The position numbers and the translations under genes were made by a program. Positions 23,573-34,749 of a stretch of 64,000 nucleotides of DNA are shown here, one piece after another (within the stretch, counting starts at the first letter, position 1; each line of letters begins with the position of its first letter). The DNA comes from Helichrysum umbraculigerum (taxonomy: Eukaryota > Streptophyta > Magnoliopsida > Asterales > Asteraceae), in NCBI GenBank assembly GCA_949592205.1, contig CATIUR010000001.1, forward strand, positions 40,193,001-40,257,000, in the 5' to 3' direction. A model generated the notes under the pieces. It saw only the letters and a program-made list of their open reading frames with translations. It made no database searches and was not told the origin of the DNA.

Positions 23573-25547
23573 AGTATCCCACACTTAGACGTTGCTTGTC
23601 CTCAAGAAACACTCATCAATATCCCCTTTGAAAACATTTTAAAATAGGTTTTAGAGGAGAGTTATGACATCCCCGTTGGTCACCGTTTTCTTGTATGAGT
23701 AGATAGTTTCAGAAAACCAAGGAAAAGTAAGATGATCCTTTCGGAAACAAGAAGCGATTCTCATAGGCATACTTCCAACTCTCGTGATCTTGGAGTATAC
23801 ATGACTAGGCGATCTCACATAAGGTGGTCACTCAATTCACTTAATAGTGTATCGGGTTTCCTATCAATCTAGTTCAAACGAAATCGCTCATAAAGCCAGT
23901 CATGCAGTACTCATCGTCATAGGCTTGATCGAGATTCGGATCTCCACCACTTAGGTGAGAACGACGCTAATTATCCCAAGACATTCGGGGGTTGTAATGT
24001 TTTGTGAGGGTTTAAGGGGTATGGATAAGGGAATTTTTGGTTTGTAAGGGTGTTGCTTATCTTAGGCTTTCCAAGAATCATGAAAAACTTATTTGTAGAA
24101 CGGATGAAGTAGCTACTCGTCTTCTATCGTATCTCCCTTTGAATGGTTGATACTTTGAAGCTTCTTGAGCTTTATTTTCTTTTCTTATTTTCTTTTCTTT
24201 TCTTTCTTTTTCTGCTTTTTATTTTCTTTTCTTCTTCAGAATTTCTTTGTTAGAGAACTTCCGAGGATAATTTCTTTTCTTTTTCTCCTTCAGAAATCCT
24301 TTCTCTTATCTTGATCAATTCGAGTCTTTTCTTTGGGTGCTAATTTTCCCGCACCGTTGTTCTCTTGTCTCTCCTGTCTGCTAATTTTCCCGCACTTTTA
24401 GAGAGGTTTGATTCTTTTTGGAGAACACGAACGAGTAGGATAATCGAGTTGGATATTCTTCAAGATGTTTTTCATAACCTCAGAAATTCTAAGATAAGGT
24501 TTTGGGAATTTGGGAAAGTAGGTTTGTGATTAGGGTTTTGAAGAAATGGAAAGGTTTAGGCTCAACAGGGTTTTCTAGGCGTATCATCGATACTAGAAAT
24601 GAGTATCGGAAGGATTTTGGGTTTGAAAGAGAAGGCTGAAAAGGGGTTTAAATCCTAAGGAATGTCAAGGTCATCTAATTGCGCCTATACCGCGTATGGT
24701 ACACACCAATGTGGTCTCGAAGCGTATGTCAAGAGCAAGTTCTAATTCAGAGATACATGCATCGACACACACAAGAAATGAACAATGTAGCATTAAAAAT
24801 GAATGCTTTTAAGGCTCAAAACCTCACTGCAAATTTGGGTTGTATGTGCCTAGTCATGCGATGCCTCTCTTAGATTGTCGTTTCTTGCTTAGGAAATTTC
24901 TACCTTAATTTCCTTAAGTTTTTGAAATATTTTCCTCATATTTTGAAAATGATTTCTTTCAGGCATACAAAAACTCAAAAATTTAGAGTTAATCGTAAGA
25001 TTTAGCTCACATTTTAGTTTTATTGAAAAATATTTTTGAAAAATTTGAAAAATTTTTAGGGAACATTTTCTGAGATATGCCATGTAGACATAAAAATCGT
25101 TTATCCAAGGTATTCCATACCTACCATCCCACACTTAGAGGAACATTGTCCCTAATGTTCTATTGAGTTGAGATTTTACGACTAAAATCCCACACTTAGA
25201 GTTTGAATATGTAAGAAAATGTTTTCTAAGTGTTGAATTGGGCTAGAATTCCACACTTAGTGATAAGTTAGGATGTGGCATAGATTATAACACATATACT
25301 TAAGTAAACATAGAATCATCAAGAACGGAGAAAGGTTTAAAAATACTCCTCATTCTGTTTACTGGACAGGACCAGATTAGTGTAGAAATGGTGCGTGTGA
25401 TTTGCTGGATTGGAGGACCAGTCTCGTTTAAGATTATCCATTCCACAATAAGCTAAGTTCTGCAATAAACATCAACACAACGTCATATCTCAAAAATAAC
25501 AAAGAGTTATAAAAATCTAAATACTGAAATAAGGCAAACTAAATAAA
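23573..25547 (-). other. Ath polypurine tract and 3' leader
   Basis: The polypurine box ATCCCACACTTAG (plus-strand spelling) lies at 23576-23588 next to the LTR. Further box copies are at 25126, 25187 and 25248 (the last with one change). The hairpin GAACATT/AATGTTC is at 25141-25160. A long purine-rich run on the element strand lies at about 24170-24245. The order and spacing mirror the N1 and N2 3' leaders. No gene is supported. Confidence 0.65.
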
Positions 25548-26207
25548 CTAAAAGTCATCAAGTAGATCATCGCTGTCAGGATCGAAGGCAGCAATAGCAG
25601 CAGCAAGGACTGAGGTGGGTGATGGTGCAGGCTCCTCAATCGTATCCATGCTCGGCTCAGTAATGCCAGCAGAAGCATGAGCGTGAGGTGGGCTAAAGAC
25701 ATCCAACACAGCCATCAACTGCTCAGTAAGTGAAGGCTCTGCTGATGCACTCCCTGATGACATGGCAGGATCAACAGCAGCAGGTGGAGCAGTGGAAGGT
25801 CCAGCAGCGAACGGTCCAGCAGGAGGGAAGAATGACCAGGGCAGGCGAGATGGTCCTGGGTCCGGACCAAGATGGAACGGACAGTCAGAGGGCCTCGGAA
25901 GCCCTACATGCACACAGAGGGTGGACATGATGTCATGCGGAAGGTGGAGTGTCCGAAAGAGGGCCCAGGCTGCAACCGGGTTAGCTAGTGTAATCCCATG
26001 CTCAAGAGTGGGTATGGGAGCTGACTGGTGAACAGGTGATGGGGGTCTCTCAGCGGATGGCTCCTCATGAGTGATCGGGACATCAGTAAGGTCCTCCTCA
26101 CGAATAGTGGGCATGGTCCTACGTGCTCTACGTCTTCGTTTGCGATCTCTGCGACGTCTCGGTGGTATCTCAGCTATGATCTCTCTGGTGTCACTGGAGC
26201 TATCCAT
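25548..26207 (-). CDS. Ath env-position ORF, 219 codons
   Basis: Open from the ATG at 26207 (MDSSSDTREI) to 25548. This start is chosen because a strong 3' splice site (TTTGTTTGTTTCAG) ends two bases upstream, as expected for a spliced downstream ORF. The N-terminus has an arginine-rich run (PPRRRRDRKRRRRARR, about residues 14-29) that could bind RNA or act as a nuclear signal. The middle is Pro/Ser/Ala-rich and the C-terminus acidic (DPDSDDLLDDF). No signal peptide or membrane segment is seen, so calling it an envelope protein would be unjustified. It lies directly after integrase, the usual third-ORF position in Athila elements. The N1/N2 ORF2 occupies the same relative position but I see no clear sequence match. 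Confidence 0.5.
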   Translation of the reverse strand: MDSSSDTREIIAEIPPRRRRDRKRRRRARRTMPTIREEDLTDVPITHEEPSAERPPSPVHQSAPIPTLEHGITLANPVAAWALFRTLHLPHDIMSTLCVHVGLPRPSDCPFHLGPDPGPSRLPWSFFPPAGPFAAGPSTAPPAAVDPAMSSGSASAEPSLTEQLMAVLDVFSPPHAHASAGITEPSMDTIEEPAPSPTSVLAAAIAAFDPDSDDLLDDF

Positions 26208-26539
26208 CCTGAAACAAACAAAATAAACAGGTAATGCATAAAATGATAAATACAAATGCACAGAGATCTGATGACAGTGCGAAGATGTTTTATAAAGATT
26301 TCTGTTATCAGAGTTCTGGCATTTGCATTTTTAAAACTTATCTCTGATTTTGTAAAAATTTGAAGTTTGTAGTCTGATAAGTAGCAAATCCTGAAATTTC
26401 GTTAGAGATAATCATACTTAACAAAAATAAACTAAGAAATAAAAAATTTAACCGAAAAGTAAAGATAAGCTTGGGGTGCCTCCCAAGAGCGCTTGTTATA
26501 CGAGTCTCTAGCTTGACTCTTTGTACCTTTCTTGAAGAC
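26208..26539 (-). other. Ath spacer between integrase and env-position ORF
   Basis: About 330 bp without coding signs. It holds the polypyrimidine tract and AG just upstream (element sense) of the ORF at 26207. Confidence 0.5.
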
Positions 26540-27740
26540 TCATGGAGGTTCAAAGATGAAGACGTCTTCCCTAATGGGAAAGTCCTCAACATAATGCTTT
26601 AAGCGATGACCATTAACCTTAAAATTACTTTCTGGGGCCTCGAGTTCGATTGCGCCATAGGGAAATACCTTTGAGATCGTGAATGGTCCGCTCCACCTAC
26701 TTTTGAATTTTCCGGAGAATTTCTTGAATCGCGAATTGAAGAGCAGCACTTTATCTCCTTGTTTGAACCTAGAGGGCTTTAACTTAGCGTCGTGGACCCT
26801 TTTAGTTCTTTCCTTGAAGTTCAACGAACTGTCGTACGCTTGGTCTCTTAGTTCTGCTAACTCATTCAATTGCATTCTCCGTTGTTCTCCAGCTGCTGAA
26901 ATTTCCAAGTTGCAGTGTTTTAATGCCCAGTGCGCCCGATATTCCAACTCAATTGGAAGGTGACAAGCCTTTCCGTAGACTAGCCGATACGGTGTGGTTC
27001 CTAATGGTGTTTTGTAGGCAGTTCTGAATGCCCACAACGCATCGTCTAATTTTTCGGCCCACCTATGCCCATGATTTCCGATAGTTCGTTCCAATATCCT
27101 TTTCAAAGCCCGATTTGTCGCTTCAGCTTGCCCATTTGTTTGTGGATGGTAAGCTGTCGAAGTTTTGTGAGTGACACCATACTGCTGCAGCACTCGCATG
27201 AATTGAGTATTTGCAGAAATGCGTGCCACGGTCACTGATTATAGCTCTAGGAGTTCCAAATCGACTGAACAGCTTTTTGAGGAATTGGGTTACTACTTTC
27301 GAATCGTTGGTCGGAAAAGCTTGAGCTTCGGCCCACCTGTAGACGTAGTCAACTGCGACTAAGATGTACTCTTTACCGTTAGATTTAGGGAATGGTCCCA
27401 TAAAATCTAATCCCCAGATATCAAAGATCTCCACGGCCTGGATATTAGTAAGTGGCATTTCGTTTCGGGCTGAGATATTGCCTTGCCTTTGCCAAATATC
27501 ACAACGCTTCACCAGGTCGCAAGCGTCTCGGAATATGGTTGGCCAATAAAAGCCGGCATCGTAAACCTTTCGTGCAGTCATTTTGTTGCCATGGTGTCCT
27601 CCAGTAGGTCCGTGGTGGCTCTGGTGTAGAATTAGTTCTGCCGCCTTCCCATTGACGCATCTTCGAATAAGTTGATCGGGACAAACCTTAAAGAGATAAG
27701 GATCGTTCCAATAATAATTCTTGACATCTCGGAAGAATTT
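26540..27740 (-). pseudogene. Ath integrase, one frameshift
   Basis: Integrase joins element cDNA to the chromosome. The zinc-binding domain is recognisable (HQSHHGPTGGHHG), but its last motif reads CDIW where CxxC is expected, so one zinc ligand is replaced by Trp. The catalytic triad is present: Asp in WGLDFMGPF, Asp in IISDRGTHF and Glu in NGQAEATNRAL. A one-base A insertion near 27214 shifts the frame between the second Asp and the Glu. The C-terminal DNA-binding part (GDKVLLFNSR, WSGPFTISKV) is intact to the stop at 26540. A TGA at 27741-27743 separates it from the upstream RNase H frame. Confidence 0.85.
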
Positions 27741-29076
27741 TCATTTCTGAGAGGTTGGCATCCCTTTTGGTACGATGTTTCCTACCAGATAATTGGCGAG
27801 GTCGGCATACCAAGGGTTGTGTGTGAACTGTGACCCTTGTTGGTAGCCTCCTATAGTCATGAGTTGTTCTTCGGGGAACTGATCTTGAATATCGTTCTCG
27901 TGCAACTTCTCCATTGATGGATTTTCCAATCGGCTAAGATGATCGACCGCGACGTTTTCTGCTCCTTTCTTATCTTTAATCTCAATATCAAATTCTTGTA
28001 GGAGTAGAATCCATCGTAGAAGGCGCGGTTTAGCATCTTGCTTTTTGAAAAGGTATTTCAAAGCGGAGTGATCTGTATAGACAATAGTTTTGGACAATTA
28101 GATAAGAACGAAATTTATCAAAAGCAAATACTACCGCAAGCAGCTCCTTTTCTGTAGTGGTGTAGTTCTCTTGAGCATCCGTGAGCGTTTTGCTGGCGTA
28201 GTATATTGGTTGAAAGTGTTTCTCCTTCCGCTGTCCCAGTACAGCTCCAATGGCGAAATCACTGGCGTCGCACATGATTTCAAATGGAAGACTCCAATCG
28301 GGGGCAACCATGATCGGTGCATGTACAAGCTGATCCTTCAGGTAGTTAAAAGCTTTGAGACATTCATCTGTAAAGTCAAACGGAGTATCTTTTTCGAGAA
28401 GATGAGTCATATGTCGAGAAATCTTAGAGAAATCTATAATAAAGCGACGGTGGAATCCGTCGTGACCTAGAAAACTTCGGATGGCTTTCACAGAAGTAGG
28501 GGGTGGAAGCTTCGAGATAGTCTCAACTTTTGCTTTGTCAACTTCAATTCCAGATTTTGAAATGCGGTGTCCAAGAACTATGCCTTCTTTCACCATGAAG
28601 TGACATTTCTGCCAATTCAGAACTAGGTTTGATTCTTCACATCGAGTAAGCATTTTATTCAAGTTGGAAAGACAAGTGGTGAACGAATCCCCAAAAACTG
28701 AGAAATCGTCCATGAACACTTCCATGCATTGTTCAATCATGTCGTGGAAGATTGCTACCATGCATCTTTGAAAGGTCGCAGGTGCATTGCATAAACCAAA
28801 AGGTATACGTCGGTAAGCAAACGTTCCATAGGGACAAGTGAACGTCATCTTTTCATGGTCCTTTGGATCGAGAGGTATCTGAAAATAGCCTGAGAAACCA
28901 TCAAGGAAGCAATAGAATTCGTTTCCTGATAACCTTTCGAGGATCTGATCAATGAATGGTAGAGGGAAATGATCTTTGCGTGTAGCTTCATTCAGTTTTC
29001 GATAGTCGATACACACCCTCCAACCATTGACGGTTCGTGTTGGAATCAATTCATTGTTTTCGTTAGCGATGACCGT
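27741..29076 (-). pseudogene. Ath reverse transcriptase (3' part) and RNase H, frameshifted
   Basis: Reverse transcriptase copies element RNA into DNA. From the N2 insertion point it continues NGWRVCIDYRKLNEAT, the catalytic CFLDGFSGYFQI (Asp) and VFMDDFSVF (Asp-Asp), then the connection. The RNase H has DASDFAIGAVLG (Asp), TEKELLAV (Glu) and YTDHSALKYL (Asp). A one-base shift near 28095 lies between the last two motifs. The open frame seems to extend right to 29337, but that part is N2 LTR read in antisense and is not pol. The missing front of RT is at 40841 on. Confidence 0.88.
29072..29076 (+). other. Target duplication ACCGT, left copy
   Basis: ACCGT occurs at 29072-29076 and 40836-40840, exactly flanking N2. 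Removing N2 and one copy rejoins the Ath RT frame (PKKGGLTV to IANENNELIPT). Confidence 0.95.
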
Positions 29077-31624
29077 TGATATCGCGTAAAAAGTCACGTT
29101 TTTACCACCGATATCTATCTCATTCTGGAATGATTCTTGGCATATTGATTCAAAAACATTACAAATCAGTAACATTATGCCAAGATGATTGAAACAAGGT
29201 TGCACGAGAAAAATCAAGCAAAACGGATGTAAAATGAAGATTCCACACACGTTTGAAGATTCAAGGCACAAAATCGAGATTTCAAGACCAAAATGCCCTC
29301 CATCAGTATCCATTATTTTCAAGATGTTCGTTTTCAAAATACGAATCTAACAGAAGAAGAATCAACCAAAACGGGCAAAGAATGAAGATTTCGCGCCCGC
29401 TGGAAGATCCAAATGATCCGTACGCAATATCTGGAGCTATAGACCTCATTTTCAGGCATATCCTATGTCAAAATCTTCGTTTTTGAATTACGAATCCAAC
29501 AAAAAAAGAATCAACTCAAACGGACGTATAACGAAGAAAACACGCACGAATCAAGAAACGAAGCAACAAATCGCGCAACGGGGCGGGGCAGGGCCCACCG
29601 CCGCCGGCCACCAGCCCACCGCCGCCGGCCACAGGGTTGGCGCCGCCGGCCACCCTTCCCCCATCCCGGTTTCCGTTTTTGGCAAGTTTTGGTACCTGGT
29701 GCGGTCACTTTTCGCGTTGTACAGTACCCGGTGCGGTCACTTTTCGCGTTGTACGATCCACTTTTAGCTAGTCTTTCTAACATGCACCTCAAGGCTTCAT
29801 GATGCTAAAATGAGCCAAGACTCACCTATAAATAGGTTGCTTGGGTTCATTTGAAAAACACACCTCATATGCACACATTCTAGCATATTTCACTCTTTCT
29901 TTCTCACTAGATAATCTTTCGTAGTCTTTTAGTCTTTCTCATTCTAGAAATATTGTAATTAGTCCACGGACTAACATAGAAGCTAGGGCGAACCCTAGAG
30001 ATTCGGAGATCAATCTTTGTACGTGTGAAAGAGTTTGTCAATTATAATAATACGCTGCTACGCATTTAATTCCGGGTGATTTCTAAACCATTATTATACT
30101 TGTCTAATTTCATATTTGAATATGTATTATTGCCTGGTATGTGATTTATTTGTTGTCATGAATTGCGAGTAGTTTATTATTGTGATTGCTGTAGATGTAG
30201 ATAATTATAAGTAAGGATGTCATTACATAACTAATGTATGATAATCGTAAAATGGTATGACGGCCCCTATTCGACTGTTACTCGGTATAGTGCTGGAAAT
30301 GCGTTATGCAAAGTACAAACGTACGGAAGCCGGTAAACGACCGAAGGTAGTTATATCATTGGAATCAGCTCTGGTTTAACAGTTGGAATTCCGTAAGGAT
30401 AATACAACTTCACAACTAACTGGTGTATCCTACGAGAATCAATGCATTACAAAATAATGTTCGTTAAATACGTTCAGATAAAATAGGAGATAATAACCCT
30501 CGCACTGTTAAGGCTTTATGAATTTAAGTCTAGTTTATGGAGTACCCTTTCCAGTTATCCACGTGACTGCAACCTAGTAATTAGGACCTGATCAACCTTA
30601 ATTATGGTAAGTAGTTATCTGTGCCCATGACATGCAATAAGTAAGACACAGTGAAATCACTCGTTGTATATATTAGGTTTACTTTCCTGCACTGCTTTAC
30701 ATTTAATTAGTTAGAGTGTCACTTTCACCGTCAATTACTCTTGACCGCGTGTTGGATATAAGAAGCAGTGGAAATCTCATGCAAAGTACACTGTCTATTA
30801 TTGAAAGGCATGGTCCTCGTATGAAACATGTTTTAACAAACTGCGAATAACCTGGGGATGTATAACTGTTTGAAAAGGAGAACTTAAATCATAAGTCTAA
30901 GTAATTAAAGCTTAATTGAACGAAAACAAGACTTAGGAATAGGAGTAAAATCCTGGTGACCTATAAACCTTAAAACCCTAAGTTTTACATAATCGACGGT
31001 CTAAACATGCAAAGTTATTAATCTTCGTGCTAATAGTGTAGTAAACTACCTTAGGGGTCAAGAACGGTCGGACCTATGAGACGATACGCTACTGATTCAT
31101 GCGCCTCGGTTTAAACCAAGATGGGTTGTTCATCTTTCAACTAGATGAGTATTGGAAGTTTGCGTATTGCTCCGACCAGAATCACGATAACCTAGTTCCA
31201 TGTGACATGCCAATGGGAAACTGAGTTGGTAGGGTTCTAGAGTTTACACCTAGTAGTTTATTGACCACATTAGTATCAACCCTATTCGTTCTGTCATCCT
31301 GAAATACTAGTTATCGAAATCTCAGCAATCACATCTTTATCTTTATCTGTTTTCCTGCATTTTAATTTCCTGCAATTTACTTTTCTGTATTTTAAATCCC
31401 AAAAAACCTACCTACTTTGTGCCATCCTAAATACTCCCCTACTGAAAGTGTTAACTTTAATCGCCCACACGTTTGGATTCATAGAACGATCTTAGGTCAT
31501 ACTTACCGCTTACTAACCAGAGTATGTAGTACGTATAATTTAAGCCCCGCAAAATATAAATTTAAAAACCCCTGCTGCGCTCGCATCATCTTTTGAAAAA
31601 CAACGACACGGTGCGTGCACAACA
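29077..31624 (+). repeat. N2 5' LTR, 2,548 bp
   Basis: From TGATATCGCG to TGCACAACA. TATA box at 29827-29834. Upstream are two direct copies of a 25-base unit (GGTGCGGTCACTTTTCGCGT and five more bases) at 29698 and 29730, and GCCGCCGGCCACC repeats near 29595-29655. ORFs in this part are duplicated in the other LTR and are not supported as genes. Confidence 0.95.
29698..29754 (+). promoter_or_regulatory. 25-base direct repeat upstream of the N2 TATA box
   Basis: Two copies 32 bases apart, about 75-130 bases upstream of the TATA box. The repeat is present in both LTRs, in the position of the G-box repeats of N1. Enhancer function is inferred from position. Confidence 0.5.
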
Positions 31625-31629
31625 AGTTT

Positions 31630-31647
31630 TTGGCGCCGCTGCCGGGG
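31630..31647 (+). other. N2 primer binding site (tRNA-Asp type)
   Basis: The same 18 bases as in N1, after AGTTTT that follows the LTR end. Confidence 0.85.
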
Positions 31648-31807
31648 AATCTCAAACGTAGATTTAAAGCCACCTTAAGTAGTTGTATTTAGGAGATCCT
31701 TCCGATTGAAATCTTCCTAGAAATCCTTCGAAAGTTAATTTGCGTAATTTTAGTTTTAGTTCACGATTAATTTAATACTGGTTAATTAGGATAATATTAG
31801 TTTAAAT

Positions 31808-33111
31808 ATGACGTCTCGAAAACCCACTTCTAGTTGTACTTCAAGGGATGAATTGTATGCTTCCCTAGAAGAATTTAGGATCCCACATCCCATTCCGAAC
31901 CATTTCCTGAATTTTGATGTCACGGATCGATTACCTGACTTGGCATCATCTCCAGAAGATCACTCTCCAACTTTGCACATGCCTGAATTGTCGAAATCTG
32001 TCCACTTGGATTATCTTCCCGAAGAAAATCATGAAGTAAAGCCTCCGAAAACATGTGACTTAATTACCCTCATTCCTGAAACATCGGTATATACCCAAAC
32101 CATATCCGATTCTCACAATGACGGTATCTTTCCATTCTCTTCATACGAACCTAAATATACCATTTACCGAGTGGTGGACAAAGTTCCATCAGCTAAGCCA
32201 GAAAACCCTTGTTTTGAAGAACGCACCCTAGGCGCATCTTCCAATCCTTCCCGTAGGGCGGACGTTTATAAAGCATTCGTCAAACAATTGACCTATGCCA
32301 ACCTCCCATTTTTTTCGACCAACGAGAAACGATTACTGCATTAGAAAAACAAGTGGATCTTCTTCTTCATCTCTCAAATAAAGAATGCGAAAACCCCTCC
32401 ACAAGTTTCAGAGACCAAGAACTAAAGTTTGTAGCAGATTTAGATCTACTCCTCGAATCATTTGCCTACATGGATTACCTTCCAATATCTATGATATTAA
32501 TAAATCACAATGTCGCCGCAATGATCGACAAACTTGAGTTCTGGACAGAACAAAACCCGATCACCTTTCTTGGTAAAATTTCATTCATTGTTGACCCCGC
32601 TTCTTACCTAATCTCAAAATTGCGAGAAGTTTTCCCTAATTCCACAAAGGATAAAGTCAACACAAGCTTCTTTGAAAAAAGATAAGACCTCCACGTCAAG
32701 CTTGTTCAAATCTTCACCTTCACCAAGTATCCCTTCACTTCCACTCAAAAAGCCGGAATCAGTAAACTCGGTAAACTAGTTAAACTTACAACCGGAGAAC
32801 CCGATTCCACAGAGGAGAATGCGTTTATGGAAGCAGTGAATAAACTTACTCACAATCTGAACTACAAAAACAAAGGAGAACGCGACGGTCTATCAAATCC
32901 CAAGAAGATAAGAAAGGCTTACAATAAGTTGATTAACGAACTTGTCAATCTAGGGTATGAGGAACGAGAAATCCTAACGGGTCTAGAAGATCGTCATTTT
33001 CTAGTTTACAATGTCATTTGGGAGCTATCAAAGTGTTTTGTACCGAAAAATGTTCAATTAAGGGAGAAAATCTCGACCCTTTCCCTTTGGAGGGATCGGA
33101 ACGGATCATAA
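31808..33111 (+). pseudogene. N2 ORF1, unknown protein, frameshift and nonsense codon
   Basis: Starts at the ATG at 31808 (MTSRKPTSSCTSRDE), 160 bases after the PBS. It matches N1 ORF1 along its length (for example LPDLASSPEDHSPTL, YTIYRVVDKVPS, ISMILINHN, YNVIWELSKCFVPKN) but lacks an about 30-codon segment near the N-terminus. A one-base deletion in a T run near 32318 shifts the frame, and a TAA lies at 32683-32685. The last part is open to 33111. No known domain is recognised. Since the two copies are broken at different places but agree in protein sequence, the family protein is real; its role (structural, gag-like) is only suggested by position. Confidence 0.7.
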
Positions 33112-34748
33112 AACAATTCTTCCTGAAAAAGGGCAAGGCTCGCAACCTTAAGTGAGCCAGTTTTGAGTATACATATATAATATAATAAATTTTTGAAAGT
33201 TTCCCTTAAAAGAAAAAACGCTTTTAAATGTTTGTCTGGAAACACGTGCGTGACTGAAAGAATGTGAAAACATTTTGGGAATTCTACTTAAACGAATACA
33301 CTCAACAAGTCCACGACAGACAAAGATTTTTAAACAACAAAAATAGTTTAAGATTAATGTTTAAAAGTTGATTTTAAGTGTTCCGCAAAGTTTTGCGCGT
33401 TTCTTAAAATATTTGCGACGTAACAAGAAACTAACAAGTAACTAGTTACAAGTAATATATTTAAGATTCACCCCCATTATTAGTGGACATTGGAAATTAA
33501 TTTGAGATATTAGTACTTGACATTTAATTTATCTTAGGGACCATATGAGTACCATAGTACTTAAGGTGAGTACATGTACCCTAATGGACCACTATGAACC
33601 TCCTTAACTCCCCATAATTCAAATCATTCAACAAACTTCATCTTCCTCCTCCTCCCTCTCTAAAAACCGGCCACCATGAGTCCACCATGAATCCACCATC
33701 AAAACTCCATCAAATCACTTAATCTCTTGTCCTTTCGAGCCCCTCGTTGCATATACTTCTCGGTTGTACTTTCGTTTTTGCATTTCATTCGCTCTAAGCA
33801 AGGTATGATCACAAAACCCACTTTGAACTTTTAGGAACTTGTTTCTTGTAGTTATATAGAATAGTAGCTAGGAAATAGTGTTTTCCTTGGTTAAATGCTC
33901 TATTACTACACGTTCCTACCACTAATACATGCAAACCTCCACGTTTTAAACCTTGATCAATTGATCCAGCTTAGAACTTTGCTTAATTAAGTGTTAGTAT
34001 TCCAAGTGCCTAGTAATTGTGGTGCTTTGCATAATCCCTCTGTTAGTTGCTCTATGTGCACAAGTTAGGTTTAGCAATTTTGGCTTTTGAAAATCAACTA
34101 AAAAGTGACTAGCTTGCATGAAAAATATGATAAGTTGAAAATTGCATGACCATATTGTACTTGTTTTGACTAGTCAAATTAGGCAATAACTAGAGAATCA
34201 TCACTCTTGAATAAAAAGACTTGGACCACACCAAATACATGGGCATGATAACCTCTTTTATGCATAACTTAGTTTGCTTATCAAATAGGAAATGCTTAAA
34301 ATGAATTAGAATATGCATGCATGAATAGGTTAAAATTATGGCATTCGAAAATATCATTTAAAAGCTTTGACCTAAAAGTCAACTTGAAGTATTGAATTTA
34401 TTTTAAGACAAAATCTTTTATTCAAAAACCTTACTTCAACTTGCACTTCCAAAGTCGAACCTTACCAATAATGATTTTATTCGTGAATTCTCATCATTTC
34501 AAACTTGGTCTGCACCAAACTTTGTAAATGACAAGCACTTCACAGTAAAAAGATTGCCATTCCATGACTATACTTTCCTGAGTAATGATATTACCTTGAC
34601 GATTAACTGTTTGTTACATGGGAGCATTATACGTTCAATGAAATCTTTAGATTGTCTAGAAATTAAAGCCCTCACTTCGAAATTCCCCGAAGCGTGCTTT
34701 AAATTTCTCTTTCTTAAAGAATCCATTACTTTAAATGTTCTAAGGTAC
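33112..34748 (+). other. N2 ORF1-ORF2 spacer, probably an intron
   Basis: About 1.6 kb, alignable in blocks with 1775-3490 of N1 (for example ATGGACCACTATGAACC and GCATGATAACCTCTTT regions). It ends in AG five bases before the ORF2 ATG. No coding signs. Confidence 0.5.
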
Positions 34749-34749
34749 A

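Noticed and set aside
29077..29337. N-terminal extension of the Ath RT reading frame (about 87 residues)
   Set aside because: It lies inside the N2 5' LTR read in antisense and recurs in the other N2 LTR; it is a chance fusion created by the insertion.
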